From Thermoplasmatota archaeon (GTDB lineage Archaea; Thermoplasmatota; E2; DHVEG-1): a stretch of 38,499 nt of DNA. The translations under genes were made by a program, and so were the position numbers. Of this stretch, positions 1-6,893 are shown in pieces. Position 1 is the stretch's first letter, and each line of letters opens with the position of its first letter. Below the pieces are notes generated by a model that saw nothing but the letters and a program-made list of their open reading frames with translations, was not told the DNA's origin and did no database searches. The stretch is from assembly GCA_016930995.1 (NCBI GenBank), contig JAFGFQ010000155.1, forward strand, positions 1-38,499, written 5' to 3'.

Positions 1-60
1 AAAAAAAAAAAAAAAAAGGAGAAAAAAATGGATCTTTTTTTTTTTTTTTTTTTTTTTTTG
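1..60. repeat. Homopolymer runs at the window edge
   Basis: The window opens with 17 A, then GGAG, a short A run and about 25 T. From 61 to 152 the sequence is AT-rich and I see no gene. Such runs at a contig edge are prone to assembly or sequencing error, so I give them no function. Confidence 0.6.
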
Positions 61-152
61 GTTGCAGAGCACTAGATAGTATCAATCGTATAAATAAGGA
101 GAATTAAAATAACACATTTAAAGAAAGGGCAAATAAAAAAAAAGGGGAAAGA

Positions 153-665
153 TTAGTCGAACTTTGTATATTGTCCTTCCATAAAGAAGGTGGGTCCTGA
201 TTCTCCCATTATTCTCCAATGGTAGTGTGTCGTGTTATATCTCCCAATTCCAACAAACAGCGTTGTGTTTGCTGATTCGTTTTCCCCGATGCTGCCAAAC
301 ATAAATGGCCCGAAGAAATATCCCTGGATGAACCATGAAAAATTCTCATATCCGAAATATCCAAACGCTGCATAGAAATACCCAAATTTCGTGTTATGAT
401 TATAGTATCCTAACATCCATCCAATTGGTATCTGGACTTCTCCCCATATGTCGAATCCCCATATTCCGGAAAAGTTACCGTTCGCCCATTTTGGTGGCGC
501 GTCTGTTGGTATTGGATTCTTGGTTGGTAGAACCGTCGGTGATTCGCTATGATGAGTTTTTTCCGCTTGTCTTTGGGTAGTTACCGTAAAGGTCGACAGT
601 GCTGATGCAAATGGCATGCCTCCGATTATTATTGCTACTGCTATAACGAATAATATTTTTCTCAT
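153..665 (-). CDS. Small secreted aromatic-rich protein of unknown function
   Basis: This is a 170-residue protein with a clear N-terminal signal peptide: positive MRK, a hydrophobic stretch to about residue 18, then small residues (FASALS). A Pro/Thr/Ser linker at about 35-58 leads into a domain rich in Gly, Trp, Tyr and Phe, with repeated G-x-W/F-G patterns such as GIWGFDIWG and FGYFGYENF and several NxT/S sequons. The pattern suggests an all-beta extracellular domain. I recognise similar W/G-patterned secreted proteins as common in uncultured Thermoplasmatota, but no function is known to me. The ATG is preceded by GGAG at suitable spacing, and a TATA box lies about 40 bases upstream. It appears to be transcribed alone. 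Confidence 0.7.
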   Translation of the reverse strand: MRKILFVIAVAIIIGGMPFASALSTFTVTTQRQAEKTHHSESPTVLPTKNPIPTDAPPKWANGNFSGIWGFDIWGEVQIPIGWMLGYYNHNTKFGYFYAAFGYFGYENFSWFIQGYFFGPFMFGSIGENESANTTLFVGIGRYNTTHYHWRIMGESGPTFFMEGQYTKFD

Positions 666-702
666 AGTTCTTTCTCCTTTTTTATTTTAATCGTATTAGC
701 CC

Positions 703-713
703 TTATATATATC
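703..713 (-). promoter_or_regulatory. TATA box of the small secreted protein gene
   Basis: The minus strand reads TTGATATATATAAGG here, about 40 bases ahead of the ATG at 665. Transcription would start near 682 and leave a short leader that contains the GGAG ribosome binding site. Confidence 0.5.
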
Positions 714-894
714 AAGTTTTCCTCTATAAATCCTGTGTTATCTATAGGATTCTTATGATTTTTATAGAGATTATCTTGCATCTTCTTCCTTTATGTATTG
801 TGAATAGTTCTTATAGAAATAATAAATTATTATGATGTCCACTTCAAATGAAAAATAAAAGAAAGAAGTATTATTTCGTGATAATACTCCCTGT

Positions 895-1182
895 TTACTT
901 TGTTAGAGCTATCTCGATTGATGAGACGTTTGAGGTTCGTCCTTCCTCGTTTGTTATTGACTCAGTTCCGATGCGTATCTCTTTGATTTTTGCATCTTGG
1001 ACAAACCGGTTTCTGGTAATCTCTGCTGCATCGACTGCTCTGCTAATTGCTCTGCCACGTGCTTTGATGACTACTTCGCTAGATCCGCTGTTAAATTGTG
1101 TGACGACTGCCAGAACGTAGCTCATTGGTGGTTTGTTTCCAACATAGATGACGTTTTCTTCGCTTTCTTCTTTTGCTGTCAT
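895..1182 (-). CDS. albA: DNA/RNA-binding protein Alba
   Basis: This 95-residue protein is a typical Alba, the small dimeric chromatin and RNA-binding protein of archaea. Signature segments are [18 protein letters not shown] near the N terminus, then [19 protein letters not shown], and a C-terminal EIRIGTESI strand followed by a variable hairpin and a final strand. The Lys of the conserved GNKP loop, which is acetylated or otherwise modified in some species, is present. A short acidic extension (TAKEESEE) precedes the domain. A GGAGAGG ribosome binding site precedes the ATG, and a strong TATA box lies about 60 bases upstream, so it is probably monocistronic. Alba without a histone gene nearby fits a Thermoplasmatota-like chromatin, but the window cannot show whether histones are absent. 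Confidence 0.95.
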   Translation of the reverse strand: MTAKEESEENVIYVGNKPPMSYVLAVVTQFNSGSSEVVIKARGRAISRAVDAAEITRNRFVQDAKIKEIRIGTESITNEEGRTSNVSSIEIALTK

Positions 1183-1238
1183 AAACTATACCTCTCCGTA
1201 AGTTCCTGGATTAGTAAACGGTCTTAAGGCTGTTATCA

Positions 1239-1249
1239 TTTATATATGT
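1239..1249 (-). promoter_or_regulatory. TATA box of alba
   Basis: The minus strand reads ACATATATAAA, about 60 bases ahead of the alba ATG. The predicted start near 1218 gives a leader of roughly 35 bases containing GGAGAGG. Confidence 0.5.
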
Positions 1250-1274
1250 TTCGTAATTTTATATCTTATGAAGA

Positions 1275-2615
1275 TCAGAGGTTTATCACTTTCTTGATTT
1301 TATTTAATACATCCTCTGGATTCTTGCCTATGATCCGTATCATGGGTTCCTTTCCTTCAGAACCAATATCGTAGATGATATCAGGCACAAATCCACAGGC
1401 TGTGATCGCCTGTTTCGTTCCCCATTCCATCGTTGAGGTAGCCATCGGAGGTTCAAATTTTCTGTCAAACGAACCACAGGTCAAACCAATATCTGTGCAA
1501 TGCTGAACGATTTCTGGTGAGTAGCGGATGTTCAGTGCAGACCGCTTGCTCGAATCAAAAGAAAGTGCCGCAAGGATAATTGCTGCGACATGTTTGGAGG
1601 CACCGAACTCAAGAGTACCACAGAGCGCTGCTTTGTTCTTTTGTCTGGTGATTCTTCCATTGATTGCACAGATATCATCTTGTGAGGTTGCACCTGGTAA
1701 ACCATAGGCGAAGTTCATTCCGACCTGGGGGATTAGCGATGTTGGGGTCAACGAAATCAAGGTTTGTACCGCATTTTTCAACTGTAACCAGGTCTGGAAC
1801 TGTTCGTTGTTAGTAACAAGTGGTGGAGTCTGAATTGACGAGGTATGGTTAAGCACATCAGCGCCATTTCCTGGCGAATATCCTTCTTGAATCATGCTCC
1901 AAACGATGGATTGTGCTTTCTGTACTGCAATGACGGGTTTTTCTCCCAGGGCCAGTAAACCTGTGATGAGAGCAGAAAGCGTGCAGCCTGAGCCGTGTGC
2001 TTTCCTTTTAGGTATTCTTGGGAGAGTAAAGCGATGGAAGTGTGTGCCGTCGTATAGGGTGTCTGTGACCATATCAGATTGGGTATGACCCCCCTTAACT
2101 AAAACATATTTGGGGCCAAGTTTGAATATCTTTCTGCAGGAATCTTCAATGTCATTTTGGTTACAGATATTCATCGATGCTAATGCGATTGCTTCTGGGA
2201 TGTTTGCTGTCACCATTAGTGCATGAGGTAATAACTCTTTTTTCATTGTTTTTAGAAAGCTATTATGTGTTAATATATCACCACTGGTAGAAACCATCAC
2301 TGGATCAACCACAGGGTTTATTTTTTTCTTCCTGATTATTTTTACCACCTGTGTTATAATATCTTCATCATATAACATACCTGTTTTAACAGCGGTGATA
2401 TGAAAATCCAAAAACAGAGTTTCCAATTGCTGTTCGATAATATCCACAGGCACCGTATAGATAGCTTTCACTTGTTGCGTGTTCTGTGCTGTTACACATG
2501 TGATAACAGTTAATCCATGAACACCAAGGTACGTAAATGATTTTAAATCTGCTTGAATCCCGGCACCCGCAGAAGAGTCAGAGCCAGCAATGCTTAATGC
2601 AATCTTCTTTTTCAT
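1275..2615 (-). CDS. thiDN: Bifunctional HMP/HMP-P kinase and thiamine-phosphate synthase (ThiD-ThiN fusion)
   Basis: This 446-residue protein joins two thiamine enzymes. Residues 1 to about 260 are ThiD, a ribokinase-fold kinase that phosphorylates hydroxymethylpyrimidine twice; ALSIAGSDSSAGAGIQADLK at the start and the C-terminal GSGCTLSALIT anion-hole/base motif are diagnostic. Residues from about 275 to the end are ThiN, the archaeal enzyme that couples HMP-PP to the thiazole phosphate to give thiamine phosphate; MNFAYGLPGA and FGASKHVAAIILAAL are characteristic. The fusion is common in archaea lacking ThiE. ThiL, the next enzyme, is in this window at 14240-15226. The ATG follows a TATA box by about 28 bases with no ribosome binding site, so the transcript is probably leaderless. 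Confidence 0.93.
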   Translation of the reverse strand: MKKKIALSIAGSDSSAGAGIQADLKSFTYLGVHGLTVITCVTAQNTQQVKAIYTVPVDIIEQQLETLFLDFHITAVKTGMLYDEDIITQVVKIIRKKKINPVVDPVMVSTSGDILTHNSFLKTMKKELLPHALMVTANIPEAIALASMNICNQNDIEDSCRKIFKLGPKYVLVKGGHTQSDMVTDTLYDGTHFHRFTLPRIPKRKAHGSGCTLSALITGLLALGEKPVIAVQKAQSIVWSMIQEGYSPGNGADVLNHTSSIQTPPLVTNNEQFQTWLQLKNAVQTLISLTPTSLIPQVGMNFAYGLPGATSQDDICAINGRITRQKNKAALCGTLEFGASKHVAAIILAALSFDSSKRSALNIRYSPEIVQHCTDIGLTCGSFDRKFEPPMATSTMEWGTKQAITACGFVPDIIYDIGSEGKEPMIRIIGKNPEDVLNKIKKVINL

Positions 2616-2637
2616 CTTGAAAAAACAATACCATCAC

Positions 2638-2648
2638 GATATATATGG
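2638..2648 (-). promoter_or_regulatory. TATA box of thiDN
   Basis: The minus strand reads CCATATATATC centred about 28 bases ahead of the thiDN ATG, the spacing expected for a leaderless archaeal transcript. I saw no TPP riboswitch between it and the start. Confidence 0.5.
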
Positions 2649-2699
2649 ATTTTTCTGAAAAAGAAACCTTTTTTCTTCCCTTTTCCAAAATCACAACAA

Positions 2700-3593
2700 C
2701 TAACTTTTCGTTGCAACAATAGCATAATACCCAAAAATCTTTGTAAGACCCAGCAGCATCTCAATAAAATCAACACCACCGATTATTTTATCAGTATCCG
2801 TACTTTTTTTTCCTTTCAATCGCAGAAACAACTGTTTAGATTCCGTCACCACAAGATTCTTAAACGTAACAAAAAGCCCTCCAAAAAGATAATGCAAAGC
2901 AATGTTCATTGACAAATCATGGATGACAATGTCAGTAAAACCTGCTGATTTCAAGTGTGATTGTACCTCCTGTAACGTGATAACCCCTGGTAAAGCGCGT
3001 TTCGATAACACCAACATATAATTATTCTTGAGAAACGAATTCGGAGGAAGATCTTTTTGAAAAAAACCATCGATGATCACAAAACGCCCCCCTGGTTTAA
3101 GAATGCGAGAAATCTCCAGACACACATCTTTTTTCCTAACTGCATAGACAAACGACTCAAGAGCAAAGGCATGATTAAAAGAACCGGTCTGAAAATCAGT
3201 CCTATTGTAGTTTCCAGTAAGGAATCGCGTATTCTGAATGTTTTGCTGTTTTTGGATTTGTTGAGCAATCTCAATTTCTTTTGTTCCCAGAGAAATACCG
3301 GTGAAACGACATTTCGGATACTGTTTTGCTAAATACCTCGTTGTCGCACCGATCCCGCATCCCGCTTCTAAGACCTCATAGGACCGACCATCATCAAGTC
3401 CAAGCAATAGACCAATATGTCTATTCATGTTCTGGATCGCTTTTGTTTCGTTGATAACCCCCTTTTCATAATACCCAAAATGAAAACCAACATCGATGAA
3501 CCGTTCACCAAACTCTTTGCCCACCGACCAGAGGTTATCATAATAGTTCTGTATCTTTTCTTCCATGGTCAGCATTTGATCCGTCACTGCCAA
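2700..3593 (-). CDS. Class I SAM-dependent methyltransferase
   Basis: This 297-residue protein has the class I methyltransferase fold. Motif I is VLEAGCGIGATTRYLA at about residues 74-89, followed by FTGISLGTKEIEIAQ, FNHAFALESFVY (motif II region) and ILKPGGRFVIIDGFF (post-II). The N-terminal YYDNLW.VG.EFGERF segment and the ALESFVY motif resemble the sterol/tocopherol/cyclopropane-type small-molecule methyltransferases. The substrate cannot be read from the sequence. A moderately hydrophobic C-terminal half (about 220-297) could contact lipid, which would fit a quinone or isoprenoid substrate, but this is inference. The longest frame starts at TTG 3593; GTG 3587 and ATG 3575 are alternatives. 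The TATA box about 29 bases upstream favours TTG or GTG. Confidence 0.82.
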   Translation of the reverse strand: MAVTDQMLTMEEKIQNYYDNLWSVGKEFGERFIDVGFHFGYYEKGVINETKAIQNMNRHIGLLLGLDDGRSYEVLEAGCGIGATTRYLAKQYPKCRFTGISLGTKEIEIAQQIQKQQNIQNTRFLTGNYNRTDFQTGSFNHAFALESFVYAVRKKDVCLEISRILKPGGRFVIIDGFFQKDLPPNSFLKNNYMLVLSKRALPGVITLQEVQSHLKSAGFTDIVIHDLSMNIALHYLFGGLFVTFKNLVVTESKQLFLRLKGKKSTDTDKIIGGVDFIEMLLGLTKIFGYYAIVATKS

Positions 3594-3616
3594 TCGCCCC
3601 TCTTGAATTACTATAA

Positions 3617-3627
3617 CATATATAAAA
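3617..3627 (-). promoter_or_regulatory. TATA box of the methyltransferase gene
   Basis: The minus strand reads TTTTATATATG, centred about 29 bases ahead of the TTG codon at 3593. It argues for a near-leaderless start at TTG 3593 or GTG 3587. Confidence 0.5.
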
Positions 3628-3749
3628 TCTCTTCATAGCACTAGATTCTCATAGGATGATGTGATAGGTATTCCACGTAGCAATAAAATTTCACATCAAA
3701 AAAATAAAGGAAAATAAACCAATAATAAACTTTTGATGAGGGAAAAAGA

Positions 3750-3863
3750 CTATGACGATTCTTTTACATAAGGGATGAGATTTCCATCGTCTTGTTCTTC
3801 AAAGAGTGGTACCTGCTTTGGGACTGTTTTATGCTCGATCATTACGTAATCTTTTGTGGTCAT
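3750..3863 (-). CDS. Small acidic 37-residue protein (hypothetical)
   Basis: This is a very short gene. It encodes 37 residues, beginning MTTKDYVMIEHKTV and ending LIPYVKESS, soluble and mildly acidic, with no membrane segment or metal motif. The ATG is preceded on the minus strand by GGAGGG about 10 bases upstream, one of the strongest ribosome binding sites in the window, and the codons look ordinary. It lies in an otherwise gene-poor 700-base gap. I do not recognise the family. Conservation of the same short frame in relatives would settle whether it is real. Confidence 0.5.
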   Translation of the reverse strand: MTTKDYVMIEHKTVPKQVPLFEEQDDGNLIPYVKESS

Positions 3864-4324
3864 TTTTTTTCAACCCTCCAGTGGTTTTTCCTGGTCAAGA
3901 AGCAGCAAAAATCAGGATAATAATAAGGTATGGTAGTCGCACAAGTGATCCCGATAACTCCTTCTTAATCTCTCCAATCTTTCTGTAACCATAGTTGAGT
4001 ACATATACTTTCGTATTTATGCAAAGAAACCATGTTGTGTCATAGCAAGAAAAATTTTTTATAACAAAAAAAGGGAAGGATGCTGGTCTCACTAGGAGGG
4101 ATGGGATGCACTCTACAACTACCAGCTAAATTCCTTCCAGACCATTGAATTCCCCACTGTCTTAAGAACCTTGTTTGTAGACGAATATGCAGGTATATCT
4201 GCAAGTGCAGTCCCAGCGCACTATTGTTTACCAGGTTTACCCAGGAGGGGGTAAATTTATATGCTCTTTTTTTTTTACGACATGCAGGCTCATAGGCCCA
4301 TCTTTTACCAATGTGGGGATCATA
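3864..4324. other. Gene-poor gap upstream of iorA
   Basis: These 460 bases hold no protein gene I can support. The right-hand part contains the hairpin element at 4074-4138 and a TATA-like AAATTTATATGC at about 4251-4262, which could drive iorA with a leader of roughly 40 bases. The plus-strand reading frame that runs into iorA from 4187 is an upstream extension, not coding. Confidence 0.5.
4074..4138 (+). repeat. Hairpin element A (related to 23571-23634)
   Basis: GGAAGGA (4074-4080) pairs with TCCTTCC (4132-4138), and inside it GCTGGT (4082-4087) pairs with ACCAGC (4121-4126). The loop carries ATGGGATGC (4101-4109), 13 bases after the inner left arm and 11 bases before the inner right arm. 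Element B at 23571 has the same GGAAGGAT lead, the same 13-base spacer and the same ATGGGATGC box, with a different stem sequence that still pairs. This could be a small structured RNA or a degenerate mobile element. It lies 187 bases ahead of the iorA start. Confidence 0.4.
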
Positions 4325-6202
4325 ATGTCAGAACTAACACAAGATAAACCAGGCAAGCAAATACTGCTCTTAGGAAACGAAGCAATCACACGGGGTGCCC
4401 TGGAGGCTGGGATTGATGTGGCGACCACCTACCCAGGTACGCCGTCCTCAGAGATCGCTGATGCCTTTTCTGCGATTGCCCAAGAAGCAACCAGGCAGCA
4501 CAAGGACCCTGGTTTTTATTTCCAGTACTCGGTCAATGAGAAAGTCGCTTTAGAAGTCGCTGCTGCCGCATCATTCTGCGGTCTACGGTCGTTAACCTGC
4601 ATGAAACACGTCGGGTTAAACGTTGCAAGTGACACGTTTATGACCTACATGTATGTCGGCTGCCGGGGTGGGCATCTGATCGTATCAGCTGACGACCCCT
4701 ACTGTCATTCCTCGCAAAATGAGCAGGATAACCGGTACTTCGCCTTGTTCGGCGGTGCCCCGATGCTTGAACCAGCGACACCAAACGAGGCAAAAGAGAT
4801 GACCCGCATCGGGTTTGACATCTCAGAAAAACTGTCTCTTCCTTTGTTACTTCGTACGACCACACGGTTGAACCATGCTCGTGGTCCAGTCACCCTGCAT
4901 GCGATGCAACAACCCCGCAGAAAAGGAGTATTTCAAAAAGACCCGTTATTAGTAACAGTCCCTGCGACCGCACGGGCGAAACACCCGGTGCTGCTCAAAC
5001 AGCTTGAGGAAGCAGAAAAAATCTCAGAGAAATCACCGTTTAATGAAATAATAACCATAGGGAAACCAACGGATGTTGGGATTGTCGCCTCTGGTGTCTC
5101 TATTTCGTATGTTCAAGAAATGGCGGAGGAGTTGAAGTTGAATGTCAGGCTCCTGAAGCTTGGTATGACCCATCCGATCCCACGAAGTATGTGTGAAAAA
5201 TTTATCACTTCCTGTTCTTCTCTTATCATGGTCGAGGAGCTTGAGCCGTTCCTTGAGAATCAGTTCAAGGCTCTTGCCTTTGACATTGGTGCAGACGTGC
5301 AGATTCTTGGGAAATCTAGTGGTCATTTCACGCGGTTATATGAATATAACCCTGATATCATCGCAGAGGCTTTCTCAAAGATTTTCAAAGTGAGCAACCC
5401 ATTTCCAAAGCCTGTGCAGTCAACATTGAAAGCTCCACGACGCCCACCGTCACTCTGCCCGGGATGTCCCCATCGAGCCACGTACTATGCGGTGAAAAAG
5501 GCAGCGCCAAAGGACACGGTTTACCCAACCGATATCGGCTGCTACACCCTTGGGAAGGAGCCACCACTGCAGATGGCTGATGTGCTGCTCTGCATGGGGT
5601 CGAACGCTGGCATGGCTTGTGGTTTTTCCGTGGCTACTGATCAGAAGATCATCTCGTTCATGGGGGACTCAACGTTCTTTCACTCGGGAATTCCACCGGT
5701 GGTCAACGCGGTGCATCATAACCATGATGTGGTCATCACCGTGCTTGATAACCGTACGACAGCGATGACCGGTCATCAGCCGCATCCTGGGACTGCCTAT
5801 GATGGGATGGGCAGGCCTGCAAAATTGATTAAGGTTGAGGATGTCGTAAAAGGCTGCGGTGTGGAGCACATTGAGATTGTGGATCCTAATAACATCAAGG
5901 AGACGACCGCGGCGTTCAAACGGGCACTTGAGTTCAAAGGCCCCTCGGTTGTTGTCAGTAAATCACCTTGTATCTTGCTTGAGGTAGCACGGAAGCGTAA
6001 AGCAAAGGAGGCAATCCAACTGTATCAGATTAACCAAGAGGTCTGTAAACGGTGTAAGACCTGCATTGGGCGGTTCGGCTGTCCTGCCTTGTATTTTGCT
6101 GAGGACGGCAGCGTGCATATCGATCCAGCGCAGTGTAACGGCTGTGGGAACTGTGCACAGGTCTGCCCGTTCGGGGCGATCTCCGCGGAGGGAAGTGTAT
6201 GA
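4325..6202 (+). CDS. iorA: Indolepyruvate ferredoxin oxidoreductase, alpha subunit
   Basis: This 625-residue subunit carries the thiamine-diphosphate chemistry that oxidatively decarboxylates indolepyruvate and other aryl pyruvates to acyl-CoA, reducing ferredoxin. The N-terminal pyruvate-oxidoreductase domain begins LLLGNEAITRGALEAG with the YPGTPSSEI motif. The TPP-binding domain has LCPGCPHR, then GDSTFFHSG and VLDNRTTAMTG. The C terminus holds two 4Fe-4S ferredoxin clusters, CKRCKTC followed by a GRFGCP Cys, and CNGCGNCAQVCPFG. I chose ATG 4325 because family homology begins there; the in-frame codons from 4187 are not family-like. The stop overlaps the iorB start by ATGA, so the two are translationally coupled. 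It fits amino-acid fermentation fed by the exported peptidases. Confidence 0.95.
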   Translation: MSELTQDKPGKQILLLGNEAITRGALEAGIDVATTYPGTPSSEIADAFSAIAQEATRQHKDPGFYFQYSVNEKVALEVAAAASFCGLRSLTCMKHVGLNVASDTFMTYMYVGCRGGHLIVSADDPYCHSSQNEQDNRYFALFGGAPMLEPATPNEAKEMTRIGFDISEKLSLPLLLRTTTRLNHARGPVTLHAMQQPRRKGVFQKDPLLVTVPATARAKHPVLLKQLEEAEKISEKSPFNEIITIGKPTDVGIVASGVSISYVQEMAEELKLNVRLLKLGMTHPIPRSMCEKFITSCSSLIMVEELEPFLENQFKALAFDIGADVQILGKSSGHFTRLYEYNPDIIAEAFSKIFKVSNPFPKPVQSTLKAPRRPPSLCPGCPHRATYYAVKKAAPKDTVYPTDIGCYTLGKEPPLQMADVLLCMGSNAGMACGFSVATDQKIISFMGDSTFFHSGIPPVVNAVHHNHDVVITVLDNRTTAMTGHQPHPGTAYDGMGRPAKLIKVEDVVKGCGVEHIEIVDPNNIKETTAAFKRALEFKGPSVVVSKSPCILLEVARKRKAKEAIQLYQINQEVCKRCKTCIGRFGCPALYFAEDGSVHIDPAQCNGCGNCAQVCPFGAISAEGSV

Positions 6203-6792
6203 AGAAAAAAATCAACATCGTTCTGACAGGGGTTGGTGGACAAGGAGTGATTACCGCAGCAAACCTTCTTGGGAAAGCAGCGGTCAAGGCCAAGGTTGGT
6301 GTGTATGTTTCTGAGATTCATGGGATGGCGCAGCGTGGTGGTGCTGTGGTCTGCACGGTCCGGATGGGTGAAGTCTTTAGTCCGCTCCTGCCAAGTGGGA
6401 CTGCAGATGTGCTTATGAGTACTGAACCAGTGGAAGCATTGCGGAACATCGGTGCTGTGAACAAGAAGACGAAGATTATTACTGATATCAACCCGGTCAT
6501 CCCGTTTACTGTTGCCGTGGGCGGTGAGGAATATCCAAAGGTCGACGCTGTGTTAAAGGAATTATCCGGGCATGCGGAGCTTTACACAGTCGATGCATTA
6601 AGAATAGCAAAAGACGCTGGTGCGATTATCACGAAGAACACTGTGATGCTTGGGGCGCTTGCCGCTAGTGGGGTATTGCCGTTTAAACCTGAGGTGCTGC
6701 TTGAGACGATCCTTGAAGCGGTCCCTGAGAAATACAAAGATGTCAATAAAAAGGCATTCGAAGGCGGGATGAAAGCGATACAGAAAAAATGA
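6199..6792 (+). CDS. iorB: Indolepyruvate ferredoxin oxidoreductase, beta subunit
   Basis: This 197-residue protein is the gamma-type domain partner of IorA in the alpha2/beta2 enzyme. The N-terminal INIVLTGVGGQGVITAANLLG is the conserved nucleotide-like loop of the POR/KOR gamma family, followed by EIHGMAQRGGAVVCTVRMG and later ITKNTVMLGALAASG. The length is usual for the family. Its ATG overlaps the iorA stop (ATGA), which implies fixed stoichiometry from one mRNA. A 13-base T run starts 11 bases after the stop and is a likely terminator. Confidence 0.95.
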   Translation: MKKKINIVLTGVGGQGVITAANLLGKAAVKAKVGVYVSEIHGMAQRGGAVVCTVRMGEVFSPLLPSGTADVLMSTEPVEALRNIGAVNKKTKIITDINPVIPFTVAVGGEEYPKVDAVLKELSGHAELYTVDALRIAKDAGAIITKNTVMLGALAASGVLPFKPEVLLETILEAVPEKYKDVNKKAFEGGMKAIQKK

Positions 6793-6803
6793 TGTTGAAT
6801 TGA

Positions 6804-6816
6804 TTTTTTTTTTTTT
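6804..6816 (+). terminator. T-run terminator after iorAB
   Basis: Thirteen consecutive T lie just after the iorB stop, the usual archaeal oligo-T terminator signal. The gene that follows, purL, is on the other strand. Confidence 0.6.
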
Positions 6817-6893
6817 GTGTGTGATTATAAAAAACTTCCTACTGAGATTGTCTGCAATAGTCAATAAAAAAATCTACAACGCCGTCCAGGGAT

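Noticed and set aside
28..75. Tiny frame with GGAG ahead of an ATG and a poly-Phe run
   Set aside because: It is made by homopolymer runs at the contig edge and is most likely an artefact.
2616..2699. Possible TPP riboswitch ahead of thiDN
   Set aside because: There is too little space and the conserved CTGAGA-type core is not present; the gene appears leaderless.
4187..4324. 46-codon upstream extension of iorA
   Set aside because: No family-like sequence; IorA homology begins at ATG 4325, and the extension covers promoter-like DNA.
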